Source: a virus
DNA length: 41,232 nucleotides
Strand: one strand, 5' to 3'
Virus record (IMG/VR): IMGVR_UViG_3300034158_000028
Location: 1 to 41,232 of that record
Part shown: positions 21,296 through 28,053 of the stretch, one piece after another
How positions within the stretch are numbered: position 1 is the stretch's first letter
Layout: each line of letters begins with the position of its first letter
Made by a program: the position numbers and the translations under genes
Notes under the pieces: model-generated
Database searches by the model: none
Told to the model about the DNA's origin: nothing
Seen by the model: only the letters and a program-made list of their open reading frames with translations

Positions 21296-21703
21296 ATGCA
21301 AACTGGAAAGCCTGAAGTCACAGCAGAGCAGCTCAAGATCACCCTGCGGGCATATTGCTTCATCGAGGATCGCTGGTTCTCCGATGAGGAGTCATTGCCT
21401 CTTCGCGCAGAGGTGGGGAAGGCTTGGTCTGGCCTTTTTACAGATTCAGTTAAAGCGGTGCTCGGTGTTAAGGCCCGCGTGTCTCATTGCGGACAATTAT
21501 TGAGCGTTTACCCACTACCGTTTGCAGCAGGTATCACCAATTACCCGTCTATTTCACAGAAACTGGCAGAAAAGTATGGCTACGTCGTGGTTTATGGCGG
21601 GGACGGTGCCGTAGGGGTTCAGCTTTATTTCGTCGAGCGAAGTGCATTGTCTCTGAATGAGGCTTTGTCGAAATTCGACCGAATCTCAAACCTAAAAATT
21701 TAG
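21296..21703 (+). CDS. Unknown accessory protein between MuF and scaffold, 135 aa
   Basis: A 135-residue protein starting at ATG 21296 with AAGGA ten bases upstream. It is a soluble alpha/beta protein (VTAEQLKITLRAYCFIEDRW, VSHCGQLLSVYPLPFAAGIT, YGYVVVYGGDGAVGVQLYFV) without recognisable motifs. A 64-base gap precedes it and a strong intrinsic terminator follows at once, unlike the surrounding head genes, which are packed tightly and lack terminators. It is less GC-rich than MuF and capsid. This marks it as a moron inserted in the head operon, possibly expressed on its own. Function unknown. Confidence 0.65.
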   Translation: MQTGKPEVTAEQLKITLRAYCFIEDRWFSDEESLPLRAEVGKAWSGLFTDSVKAVLGVKARVSHCGQLLSVYPLPFAAGITNYPSISQKLAEKYGYVVVYGGDGAVGVQLYFVERSALSLNEALSKFDRISNLKI

Positions 21704-21723
21704 TAAAAAAATTGAATCCAGAA

Positions 21724-21746
21724 CCCCGCACTAGCGGGGTTTTTTT
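21724..21746 (+). terminator. Terminator inside the head operon
   Basis: CCCCGC, loop ACTA, GCGGGG, then T7, directly after the 135-residue accessory gene. Late transcription must read through it to reach scaffold and capsid. Confidence 0.85.
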
Positions 21747-21791
21747 GTGTCCGCGGGCAGGGCCTGCACCTACGTCTCTGGGAGACAACCA

Positions 21792-22499
21792 ATGCTGAAA
21801 TTCCAACTGGATACCCTGGAAGGGGTAGATGAAGCCGTGCGCGCTCTTTACACCGAGAAGGGCGGCAAGTTCGTGCTCGGCATTGAAGGTTTGCCGCAGC
21901 AAGAAGATGTATCCGGCCTGAAGGCCAAGGTTGATGAACTGCTCGGCGAGAAGAAATTGGCCGAAAAGAAAGCACGCGAGGCGGAAGAGCTGGCCCGCAC
22001 CGAGCGTGAAGAAGCCGCTCGCAAGTCCGGCAACGTCGAAGAGCTCGAAAAGTCATGGTCCGAAAAGTACAACCGCCGCGAAGCTGAGCTGAACGGCATG
22101 CTGGAACAGGAGCGTGGGACGCTGAGTACTCAGATCCGGGATCTGACCGTCGGCCGTACCGCTACTGACATCGCGTCCGCTCTGGCAATCCCAGGCAGCG
22201 CCAAAGCCCTGTTGCCGCACATCGAACGCCGTCTGAGCGTCGAGCAGCGCGACGGGAAGCCTGTTGTGGTCGTCCTCGACCAGCAGGGCAAGCTCTCTGC
22301 TGCAACGCTGGACGAGCTGAAAGCAGAATTCGCAAACGACACGGCCTTCGCGCCGTTGATCGCGGGTAGCAAGGCATCTGGCGGCGGGGCTGCTGGTGCT
22401 GGAGGTGGCGGCGGGGCCGCAAAAGGAAAAATCGGCGGCACCAAAGAGGAACGCACGGCTGCTATCGCAAGCCGGTTCCCAGATATCCCTCAATCGTAA
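21792..22499 (+). CDS. Capsid scaffolding protein
   Basis: A 235-residue scaffold. After a short N-terminus (MLKFQLDTLEGVDEAVRALY), residues about 40-115 form a charged coiled coil (KKLAEKKAREAEELARTERE). A folded C-terminal part and a Gly/Ala-rich linker (GGGAAGAGGGGGAAKG) lead to a basic/amphipathic tail that would contact the capsid. GGGAGA precedes ATG 21792. It lies directly upstream of the capsid gene, the standard position. It guides prohead assembly and is expelled before packaging. Confidence 0.85.
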   Translation: MLKFQLDTLEGVDEAVRALYTEKGGKFVLGIEGLPQQEDVSGLKAKVDELLGEKKLAEKKAREAEELARTEREEAARKSGNVEELEKSWSEKYNRREAELNGMLEQERGTLSTQIRDLTVGRTATDIASALAIPGSAKALLPHIERRLSVEQRDGKPVVVVLDQQGKLSAATLDELKAEFANDTAFAPLIAGSKASGGGAAGAGGGGGAAKGKIGGTKEERTAAIASRFPDIPQS

Positions 22500-22510
22500 G
22501 GAAATAACTC

Positions 22511-23479
22511 ATGTCCCTGTCGCAAATGCAGGTTTTCAACGAATACATCATGCCGGCGACTCTCGAGACGCTGGACCAGTATCTCGCCGCTTTCAACGCC
22601 GCAAGCCGTGGTGCAATCGTGCTGTCTCCGGACGGTTTCACTGGCGACTTCCTCCAAGAGTCGTTCTTCCAGACCTTGGCCGCTGCCCAGCGCCGCGTGG
22701 ATCGCTACAGTGCGAACGCCGCGGTTGCTGCCACCGACCTGACCGAGCTGAAGAACACTTCGGTGAAAGTTGCCGGTGGCTTCGGTCCGATCCGCTACGA
22801 GCCATCGCAGATGACTTGGCTGGAACGTCCAACCGCGCAAGGCATCGAAGTCGCCAGCCGCGCGTTCGCTGAAATCCTGCTGAAGGACCAACTGAACACC
22901 GCGATCGCCGCCCTGGTCGCCGCTATCACTGCCCAGGCTGCTGCCGTCAACGATGTGTCGGCTACCGCTGGCATCACCTACGCCGGCCTGAACAACGCCC
23001 ACGCGAAGTTCGGCGACGCAAGCCAGAACCTGGTAACCCAGGTGATGCAGGGCACCAGCTACCACAAGTTGGTCGGCCAGAACCTGGCTAACCAGCAGCA
23101 GCTGTTCCAGGCCGGCAACGTCCGCGTGGTGGACATTCTCGGCAAGATCTCCGTTGTGACGGATGCCCCGGCGCTGATGCAGACCGGCACCCCGAACAAG
23201 GAAATCATCCTGTCCCTGGTGCAAGGTGCTGCGCTCGTTCACGACGGCCGCGACATCATCAGCAACGTCCAGACCGTCAACGGCAAGGAGCGTATCGAAA
23301 CTACCCTCCAGACCGACTACACCTTCGGCCTGGGCCTGAAAGGCTACACCTGGGACACCACCACCGGCGGCAAGTCGCCTACCGACGCAGAACTGGCGAC
23401 CGGCACCAACTGGGACAAGACCGCCACCAGCATCAAGCACACCGCCGGTGTGGCTCTGATCGGTGATGCCTCCAAGTAA
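22511..23479 (+). CDS. Major capsid protein
   Basis: A 322-residue coat protein of the HK97 fold, with AAGGA before ATG 22511. The sequence MSLSQMQVFNEYIMPATLET, the E-loop-like VKVAGGFGPIRYEPSQMTWL, the long spine-helix region (IEVASRAFAEILLKDQLNTA) and the C-terminal TDYTFGLGLKGYTWDTTTGG are typical of capsid proteins in P2-like to lambda-like Pseudomonas siphophages. Position after the scaffold confirms the call. No protease domain or propeptide is evident, which fits scaffold-directed assembly. Confidence 0.92.
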   Translation: MSLSQMQVFNEYIMPATLETLDQYLAAFNAASRGAIVLSPDGFTGDFLQESFFQTLAAAQRRVDRYSANAAVAATDLTELKNTSVKVAGGFGPIRYEPSQMTWLERPTAQGIEVASRAFAEILLKDQLNTAIAALVAAITAQAAAVNDVSATAGITYAGLNNAHAKFGDASQNLVTQVMQGTSYHKLVGQNLANQQQLFQAGNVRVVDILGKISVVTDAPALMQTGTPNKEIILSLVQGAALVHDGRDIISNVQTVNGKERIETTLQTDYTFGLGLKGYTWDTTTGGKSPTDAELATGTNWDKTATSIKHTAGVALIGDASK

Positions 23480-23480
23480 C

Positions 23481-23498
23481 CCCGACTGCTGAGTCGGG
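23481..23498 (+). other. Hairpin after the capsid gene
   Basis: CCCGACT, loop GCTG, AGTCGGG, without a T run. It may protect the 3' end of the abundant capsid message or terminate weakly. Confidence 0.4.
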
Positions 23499-23528
23499 CC
23501 CAGTGCCCGGCTTGGCGAGGAAACGATC

Positions 23529-24104
23529 ATGAGCAACAAGAACATCTGGTATCTGCCCGGCCCGTTTCATCAGTACCAGGAAGACGTGAAGGCGCTGGCC
23601 AAGGCGAATGGCTTGCGCATCATCGACGCGAGCATCACCGAAAGCCGTGAAGATGCTGCTGACGATGTGCCTGACGTGACGGTCAAGGAGCTGCCGACGG
23701 TGCTGCTGATCGGTGGCAGTAATTCCAGTGTCGATATCGACGCCTTCCGCGCCGAGCTTGAGTATGTCGGCCTGATCGTCGAGTCATTCGCTGATCAAGA
23801 GCTGGTGCGCCCCGAAGGCGAACTTGGCCCTATCGCTGACCGACTGTTTCAGGTGTTCGAGGCGGTGAACGCCGGCGTAGAAAGCCTCATCCGCGAGCGT
23901 GATGGTGAAGCTGAAAAGGCCAAGACTCTGCAGCATCAGGTGGATGACCTGCTCCAGCAAGCCGCCAAGGCTCGCTTGGACGACCCGGACGCGAAGGAAA
24001 TCGCCGACCTGAAAGCCAAACTCGACGAATCGAAGGTGCCGTACCGGGCCAACGCGTCGAAAGAATCCTTGGAAAAGCTCGTCGCTGATCTGCCCAAGGC
24101 CTGA
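23529..24104 (+). CDS. Head-associated protein with C-terminal HeH/LEM-like domain
   Basis: A 191-residue acidic protein with GAGGAAAC upstream of ATG 23529. The N-terminal half is alpha/beta (NIWYLPGPFHQYQEDVKALA... VTVKELPTVLLIGGSNSSVD). A coiled coil follows (about 120-150), and the last 35 residues (EIADLKAKLDESKVPYRANA, then SKESLEKLVADL) have the two-helix pattern of HeH/LEM/SAP-like domains commonly found at the ends of small phage head proteins, where they may touch DNA. It lies between capsid and connector genes. Confidence 0.7.
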   Translation: MSNKNIWYLPGPFHQYQEDVKALAKANGLRIIDASITESREDAADDVPDVTVKELPTVLLIGGSNSSVDIDAFRAELEYVGLIVESFADQELVRPEGELGPIADRLFQVFEAVNAGVESLIRERDGEAEKAKTLQHQVDDLLQQAAKARLDDPDAKEIADLKAKLDESKVPYRANASKESLEKLVADLPKA

Positions 24105-24163
24105 TAATGCTGGCTGTCGGTGATCCGGCGGCCAATCTTCAAACCATTCCAGCGAGTTGACGC

Positions 24164-24667
24164 ATGACACTCATCATCGAGGACGGGCAGGGGCTTCCCG
24201 ACGCCGAAAGCTACGCGAGCGCCGCGGACCTGGCCATGTATGCCGTGAAGTTCGGCACGGTCATTCCTGAGGGTGCTCCAGCGCAGGAAGCGTTGCTGCG
24301 CCGGGCCGCTTTGGCTATGGATGGCATGACCTGGAAGGGCCGCAAGACCAGCAGCGAGCAGGGCCTGGCCTGGCCGCGGCGGGAGGTGCTGCTGGATCAA
24401 GAGATCAAGCCGAACAACTACCTTCCGGCGAGGATCCAGTACGGGCAGATGGCCCTGGCCGCCGAAATCCATCAGGACGATATCGACCCGGTGGAGAAGC
24501 GCAAGGGCGCGGTTCTGCTGGATCGTGTCGAAGGTGCGGTGACGCGGCAGTACGCGGCGATCCCAAACACCAGCAATCGGCTACTGCCAGCGGCGCCCGA
24601 TCGGCCGAGCGCTACGCAGTTTGCCGACTACCTACAGAGGCGAGGTCTGTTTGCGGTCAGGGCGTAA
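24164..24667 (+). CDS. Head-tail connector / head completion protein
   Basis: A 167-residue protein beginning MTLIIEDGQGLPDAESYASA, the hallmark N-terminus of a family often annotated 'DnaT-like ssDNA-binding' but encoded in phage head-tail operons, where it acts as an adaptor below the portal. WKGRKTSSEQGLAWPRREVL is the most conserved stretch. The position right after the head genes supports the structural role; the DnaT label is probably misleading. It ends five bases before a minus-strand gene ends. Confidence 0.8.
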   Translation: MTLIIEDGQGLPDAESYASAADLAMYAVKFGTVIPEGAPAQEALLRRAALAMDGMTWKGRKTSSEQGLAWPRREVLLDQEIKPNNYLPARIQYGQMALAAEIHQDDIDPVEKRKGAVLLDRVEGAVTRQYAAIPNTSNRLLPAAPDRPSATQFADYLQRRGLFAVRA

Positions 24668-24671
24668 CGCA

Positions 24672-25157
24672 TTAATCGAATTTGATCTTCTTCAGGAAGT
24701 CGATTTCGTCGTCATCGAGAACACGGCCGCTGAAGTGGTTGTACTCGGCGTTCATGCGGTCTAACTCGTCAAAATGCCTGTTCGTGGAGTTGATGTTTAC
24801 AATCCACTGCCCCTTTTGGATTATCAAAAACTTGTCATGCGGTTCCGCAGATGTGTGGATGATTCTTGACGGCGCTCTACCTTCGCGCGGGGGGCACTTT
24901 GCATTGTCTAGATTGATCTCCTCAATCCTTTGGTAGTGGGCGTCGCTCGCTTCTGGACAAAGGACATATTCGCCGCCTTCAATTAACCCAAGAATCACGT
25001 ATTCGCCCAGCTCGACGTCTGGCTGGAGCATGACAATATGCCCATCTGCGTGAGATCGGCCTGTTATTAGTCCGCCAGCCCTTCCGTCCACGACCCATCC
25101 ATTGATAAAGGCCCGTAAAAACATATCGGCTGACCACTTGTATGCCTCTTCACTCAT
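24672..25157 (-). CDS. Unknown minus-strand moron between head connectors, 161 aa
   Basis: A 161-residue protein read against the late operon from ATG 25157 (MSEEAYKWSADMFLRAFING...), with AAGGA seven bases upstream. It is an acidic alpha/beta protein: hydrophobic strands (GHIVMLQPDVELGEYVILGL, EPHDKFLIIQKGQWIVNINS) alternate with polar loops, and the C-terminus is highly charged (LDDDEIDFLKKIKFD). No known domain is recognised. Lower GC, opposite orientation and isolation mark it as a moron, presumably expressed in the lysogen. Its promoter must lie in the 61-base gap 25158-25218 or inside the neighbouring gene; no good consensus was found. Confidence 0.7.
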   Translation of the reverse strand: MSEEAYKWSADMFLRAFINGWVVDGRAGGLITGRSHADGHIVMLQPDVELGEYVILGLIEGGEYVLCPEASDAHYQRIEEINLDNAKCPPREGRAPSRIIHTSAEPHDKFLIIQKGQWIVNINSTNRHFDELDRMNAEYNHFSGRVLDDDEIDFLKKIKFD

Positions 25158-25218
25158 CGCTTCATCCTTGTTTGATATCAACCATAACGCGGCAACTTTA
25201 GCCGAAACTGGAGCCGCC

Positions 25219-25587
25219 ATGGACTTCTACGACGAAATGGCCGTGATGGCTCTGGAGATGATCACAGAGTTCGGCCAACCTGTGACCATCAGCAAGACAG
25301 AGCAGGGAGAGTACGACCCAGAGCAGGGCGGCGAAGTACCAGGAGCAACCGTCGAGCAGATCGCCCAGGGCATCCTCCTTGACTTCACCGGCCTCGAATT
25401 TCAAAACAACAGCCTCATCCGGCAGGGCGACAAGAAGCTCAAGATTGCCGCGAACGGCTTGGCCTGGGTGCCCGGCCTGCTCGACAAGGTGATCGCCCAG
25501 GGCCGCACCTGGTCAATCGTCCCTCCGCTGAAGGAGGTCAACCCTGCTGGCACTCCGATCCTGTATGAACTGCAGGTACGGTCGTGA
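25219..25587 (+). CDS. Head-tail joining protein, 122 aa
   Basis: A 122-residue small beta-rich protein (MDFYDEMAVMALEMITEFGQ...) with TGGAG ahead of ATG 25219. The segments QPVTISKTEQGEYDPEQGGE and QGDKKLKIAANGLAWVPGLL and VNPAGTPILYELQVRS are typical of stopper proteins of the FII/gp16 kind that close the connector after packaging. Its stop overlaps the next start (GTGA), so it belongs to the connector operon. Confidence 0.8.
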   Translation: MDFYDEMAVMALEMITEFGQPVTISKTEQGEYDPEQGGEVPGATVEQIAQGILLDFTGLEFQNNSLIRQGDKKLKIAANGLAWVPGLLDKVIAQGRTWSIVPPLKEVNPAGTPILYELQVRS

Positions 25588-26180
25588 GTCGGGCAGGCGC
25601 CGGACAATCCGGCAGCTTCGCCCTGAGCCTGGCCGAGTTCGCCGCCCAGACCAGCGAAGCCATTGACGCCAGTGTGCGCGAAATCATCATCGAAGTCGGC
25701 AGCAGCCTGATTCGCATATCTCCCGTGGGTAACCCGGAGATCTGGGCACAGAACGCCGTAGCGACCCAGTACAACAAGGCCGTCGACGACCACAACAGCG
25801 CGCTGCGCAGCGATCCGGCCAACCTCACGAAAGGTGGCAGGCTCAAGAAGGGCCGCAAGTTGCACGACGGCATGGATGTCATCGCCCCAGGGGGCTATGT
25901 CGGCGGCCGGTTCCGGGCGAACTGGCACATCTCGCTCGGCGTGGTCGAAAACGTCACATTTGACGAGGTAGACCCCAGCGGCGCCGAAACCACTGCCGCG
26001 CTCGTCGCTGCAATGAGCGACTTCACCGCCGGCCAGATGGCCTACATCATCAACAACTTGCCCTATGCGATCCCGCTGGAGTTCGGCCATTCGACCCAGG
26101 CCCCTGGCGGCATGGTCCGGGTAACCGTGGCTCGCTTTCAGCAGATCGTGGTGGAGGCCATAAGGAACAACCAGGTATGA
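25584..26180 (+). CDS. Tail completion/neck protein (HK97 gp10-like)
   Basis: A 198-residue protein starting at GTG 25584, overlapping the upstream stop. The N-terminal helix (FALSLAEFAAQTSEAIDASV), the IIIEVGSSLIRISPVGNPEI stretch (positions about 33-52) and the late NLPYAIPLEFGHSTQAPGGM motif are diagnostic for the HK97 gp10 family of tail completion proteins. Residues 75-100 are basic. It would cap the tail tube at the head-proximal end. Confidence 0.87.
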   Translation: MSRAGAGQSGSFALSLAEFAAQTSEAIDASVREIIIEVGSSLIRISPVGNPEIWAQNAVATQYNKAVDDHNSALRSDPANLTKGGRLKKGRKLHDGMDVIAPGGYVGGRFRANWHISLGVVENVTFDEVDPSGAETTAALVAAMSDFTAGQMAYIINNLPYAIPLEFGHSTQAPGGMVRVTVARFQQIVVEAIRNNQV

Positions 26181-26593
26181 GTCACGCAATCATCGCTTCG
26201 ATCTACGAGGCCAAGCTCATCGCTTGGAGCGCTGCCAGGTCGGAGAAGCTGAAGATCGTCTTCGAGAACACGGCCTACACGCCGGCGGCGGGCGAGACCT
26301 ACCTGCGAGCCTTCACGATCCCGGGCGACACCGCGAGCAACACGCTTGGCGGTGATCACCGGCTGTTCACCGGTGTGTTCCAAGTGAGCATCATCGCGCC
26401 GGCGGGCACCGGCAAGACCAAGACGAACCCGATAGCAGTTGAACTGACAGATCTGTTCCCGCTGTACGCCAGGGACACCAAGGGCCCGGCCACCGTGGTG
26501 ACGATGTCGCCGGTCGACCAGGGCCCCGGTATTACCGGCGATTCCACCTATACCGTCCCGGTCTCGTTCCTGTACCGAGCCGACACGAACTGA
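26177..26593 (+). CDS. Tail terminator protein (DUF4128-like)
   Basis: A 138-residue protein whose start overlaps the preceding stop (ATGA at 26177). The pattern MSHAIIASIYEAKLIAWSAA, TYLRAFTIPGDTASNTLGGD, GVFQVSIIAPAGTGKTKTNP fits the DUF4128 group equivalent to lambda gpU, which forms the ring ending tail-tube growth. A GTGKT string at about residue 77 looks like a P-loop but lies in the conserved beta-turn of this family and is not expected to bind ATP. Followed by a terminator. Confidence 0.85.
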   Translation: MSHAIIASIYEAKLIAWSAARSEKLKIVFENTAYTPAAGETYLRAFTIPGDTASNTLGGDHRLFTGVFQVSIIAPAGTGKTKTNPIAVELTDLFPLYARDTKGPATVVTMSPVDQGPGITGDSTYTVPVSFLYRADTN

Positions 26594-26619
26594 TCCCGCC
26601 CATTGGGCAAACCCACGAG

Positions 26620-26641
26620 CCCGCCATTGAGCGGGTTTTTT
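26620..26641 (+). terminator. Terminator before the tail tube gene
   Basis: CCCGC, loop CATTGA, GCGGG, then T6. It could partially uncouple the head-tail genes from the strongly translated tube gene. Confidence 0.75.
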
Positions 26642-26665
26642 CATATCTGCAAAGAGGAAATACCC

Positions 26666-27322
26666 ATGGGCTACAAAATCCCGAATGGCGGCACCTTCCA
26701 GCACGCTGCAACCTATGCAGCTGCTCTGGCGTTTGCCACCATCACCAACGCCGCTGAGGCCGTGGCCACCGTTGTCGGCGGCACCCTGGCTGCGGGCGAC
26801 ATCGTCCTGCTCACTTCTGGCTGGAGCAAGCTGGATAGCAAGGTCGTGCGCGTGAAGGCGGCGACTGCTACTGCAATCACCCTGGAAAGTATCGACACTA
26901 CCGACACCCAGGCCTTCCCTGTCGGTGGTGGTGCCGGGACCATGCGCAAGGTGCTGACCTGGGTTCAGATCCCGCAAATCTCCGATGTGGCCTTCTCCGG
27001 TGGCGAGCAGAACTACCTCGACGTGGTTTTCCTCGAAGACGACCAGGGCAAGCAGATTCCCACCGATAAGTCGGCTGCCAGCATGGTACTGACCCTTGCC
27101 GACGATCCGATTCAAGACTTCAACAAGGTGTTGATGAAGGCCGATGCGGGCAAGCAGGTCGAGGCCGCACGTTTGAACCTGCCGGGCAATGACACGCTGC
27201 TGTACGGCGCCTACACGTCGTTCTCCAAACAGCCGGCGGTGTCTCGTAACAACCTGCTGACGCGCACCGTCAACCTTGCGCTACAGGCCGAGCCGACTCG
27301 CTACCTGACTGCGGTGGTGTAA
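26666..27322 (+). CDS. Major tail tube protein
   Basis: A 218-residue tail tube protein (lambda gpV role). GAGGAAAT precedes ATG 26666. Sequence is beta-rich and Ala/Thr/Val-rich (AAALAFATITNAAEAVATVV, VLTWVQIPQISDVAFSGGEQ, LVLTL ADDP...), with the DPIQDFNKVLMKADAGKQVE segment typical of phage tail tube proteins in lambdoid Pseudomonas phages. The position between terminator protein and chaperones is canonical. It polymerises in hexameric rings around the tape measure. Confidence 0.87.
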   Translation: MGYKIPNGGTFQHAATYAAALAFATITNAAEAVATVVGGTLAAGDIVLLTSGWSKLDSKVVRVKAATATAITLESIDTTDTQAFPVGGGAGTMRKVLTWVQIPQISDVAFSGGEQNYLDVVFLEDDQGKQIPTDKSAASMVLTLADDPIQDFNKVLMKADAGKQVEAARLNLPGNDTLLYGAYTSFSKQPAVSRNNLLTRTVNLALQAEPTRYLTAVV

Positions 27323-27325
27323 CCG

Positions 27326-27706
27326 ATGGCCAAGATCCGTATCGCGCAGAACGCCACTTTCACTGCGCCAGTGCTGATTCCAATTGTCGGCAGCGCGCCT
27401 GAGAAGGTTGAGTTCACCTTCAAGTACCGGGATCGCGCCGAGCTTGCCGCTTTGTTCGATGAATGGAACGAGAAGCGGGACAAGGCACGCACCGCACTTG
27501 GCGATAAACCGTCCTGGTCGGAAGTGGTCGCCGTGGACACCGAGCAGCAAACCCAGCAAATCAAGGACCTGGTAGTCGGTTGGGGCTTCGACGACGAATA
27601 CAACGACGACAACATCGTTGCATTCGTGAAGTCCTGCCAGGGCGCCGCCGAGGCGGTCGTTAAAGCCCATGAAGGCGCATACAACCAGGCCCGCCTGGGA
27701 AACTGA
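27326..27706 (+). CDS. Tail assembly chaperone (gpG-like)
   Basis: A 126-residue protein matching phage tail assembly chaperones (FKYRDRAELAALFDEWNEKR, VVGWGFDDEYNDDNIVAFVK). It binds the tape measure while the tube polymerises. The last two sense codons, GGA AAC before TGA, form with the preceding G the heptamer GGGAAAC in the correct frame for -1 slippage, producing a gpGT-like fusion with the downstream DUF1799-like frame. ATG 27326 follows the tube stop by a few bases. Confidence 0.88.
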   Translation: MAKIRIAQNATFTAPVLIPIVGSAPEKVEFTFKYRDRAELAALFDEWNEKRDKARTALGDKPSWSEVVAVDTEQQTQQIKDLVVGWGFDDEYNDDNIVAFVKSCQGAAEAVVKAHEGAYNQARLGN

Positions 27707-28026
27707 CCGACGCCGCCCGCGCCATGTACTCGCCGAGCGTGCCCGACGCCATTATCGGGATGTTCGGCCTTGCCCCGGGAGATCTGGTTGAGGAGGTGGA
27801 GGTCTGGCCCTGTAACTGGCCTGCCTTCCTCCTTTTCAACCGCATGTCCACCCAGTGGCGAGCAGGCGCCGGCGGCGCGATCGGCCTCGACTACAACTGC
27901 ATCCGCGACGTGGCCGGGTTCCTCGGCATCAAGAAAAAGAAGCTCGCTGAAATCTTCCCTGACCTTCAAGTCCTGGAAGGCGAAGCCCTTCGCGTCATGG
28001 CGGAGGAAAGGGAAAACAGCCCGTAG
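27326..28026 (+). CDS. Frameshifted chaperone fusion (gpGT-like), join at 27703
   Basis: Reading 27326-27703 in frame 0, slipping back one base on GGGAAAC and continuing at 27703 gives an unbroken product of 233 residues: 126 from the first frame, then LTDAARA leading straight into the 100-residue second frame. The second part (about MYSPSVPDAIIGMFGLAPGD, WPAFLLFNRMSTQWRAG, GLDYNCIRDVAGF) is the DUF1799-like 'T' domain that recruits tube subunits in lambda. The slip site is in exactly the right register and the two frames join without an intervening stop. Efficiency unknown. Confidence 0.8.
27697..27703 (+). promoter_or_regulatory. -1 ribosomal frameshift site GGGAAAC
   Basis: X-XXY-YYZ heptamer read as G GGA AAC in frame 0, directly before the TGA at 27704-27706. 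Lambda uses GGGAAAG at the same place between G and T. Confidence 0.85.
27724..28026 (+). CDS. Tail chaperone T domain (DUF1799-like), normally reached by frameshift
   Basis: A 100-codon frame whose first ATG (27724) has no good ribosome-binding site, so it is probably made mainly as the C-terminal part of the frameshift product rather than alone. The content (PDAIIGMFGLAPGDLVEEVE, WPCNWPAFLLFNRM, FLGIKKKKLAEIFPDLQVLE) fits DUF1799 phage proteins. It lies in front of the tape measure gene, as lambda T does. Confidence 0.75.
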   Translation: MYSPSVPDAIIGMFGLAPGDLVEEVEVWPCNWPAFLLFNRMSTQWRAGAGGAIGLDYNCIRDVAGFLGIKKKKLAEIFPDLQVLEGEALRVMAEERENSP

Positions 28027-28053
28027 CCACGGGCACTTATTCAAGGTGAGTCG

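Noticed and set aside
22490-23545. A 351-codon minus-strand frame opposite the capsid gene
   Set aside because: Antisense shadow of the major capsid gene; composition is that of reversed Ala/Gly/Thr-rich codons.
24164-24667. Annotating the connector gene as a DnaT-like replication protein
   Set aside because: The label is familiar for this family, but its place among head-tail genes argues for a structural adaptor.
26402-26416. GTGKT string in the tail terminator protein as a P-loop
   Set aside because: The protein is a small tail-ring protein; the string lies in a beta-turn and there is no Walker B or NTPase fold.
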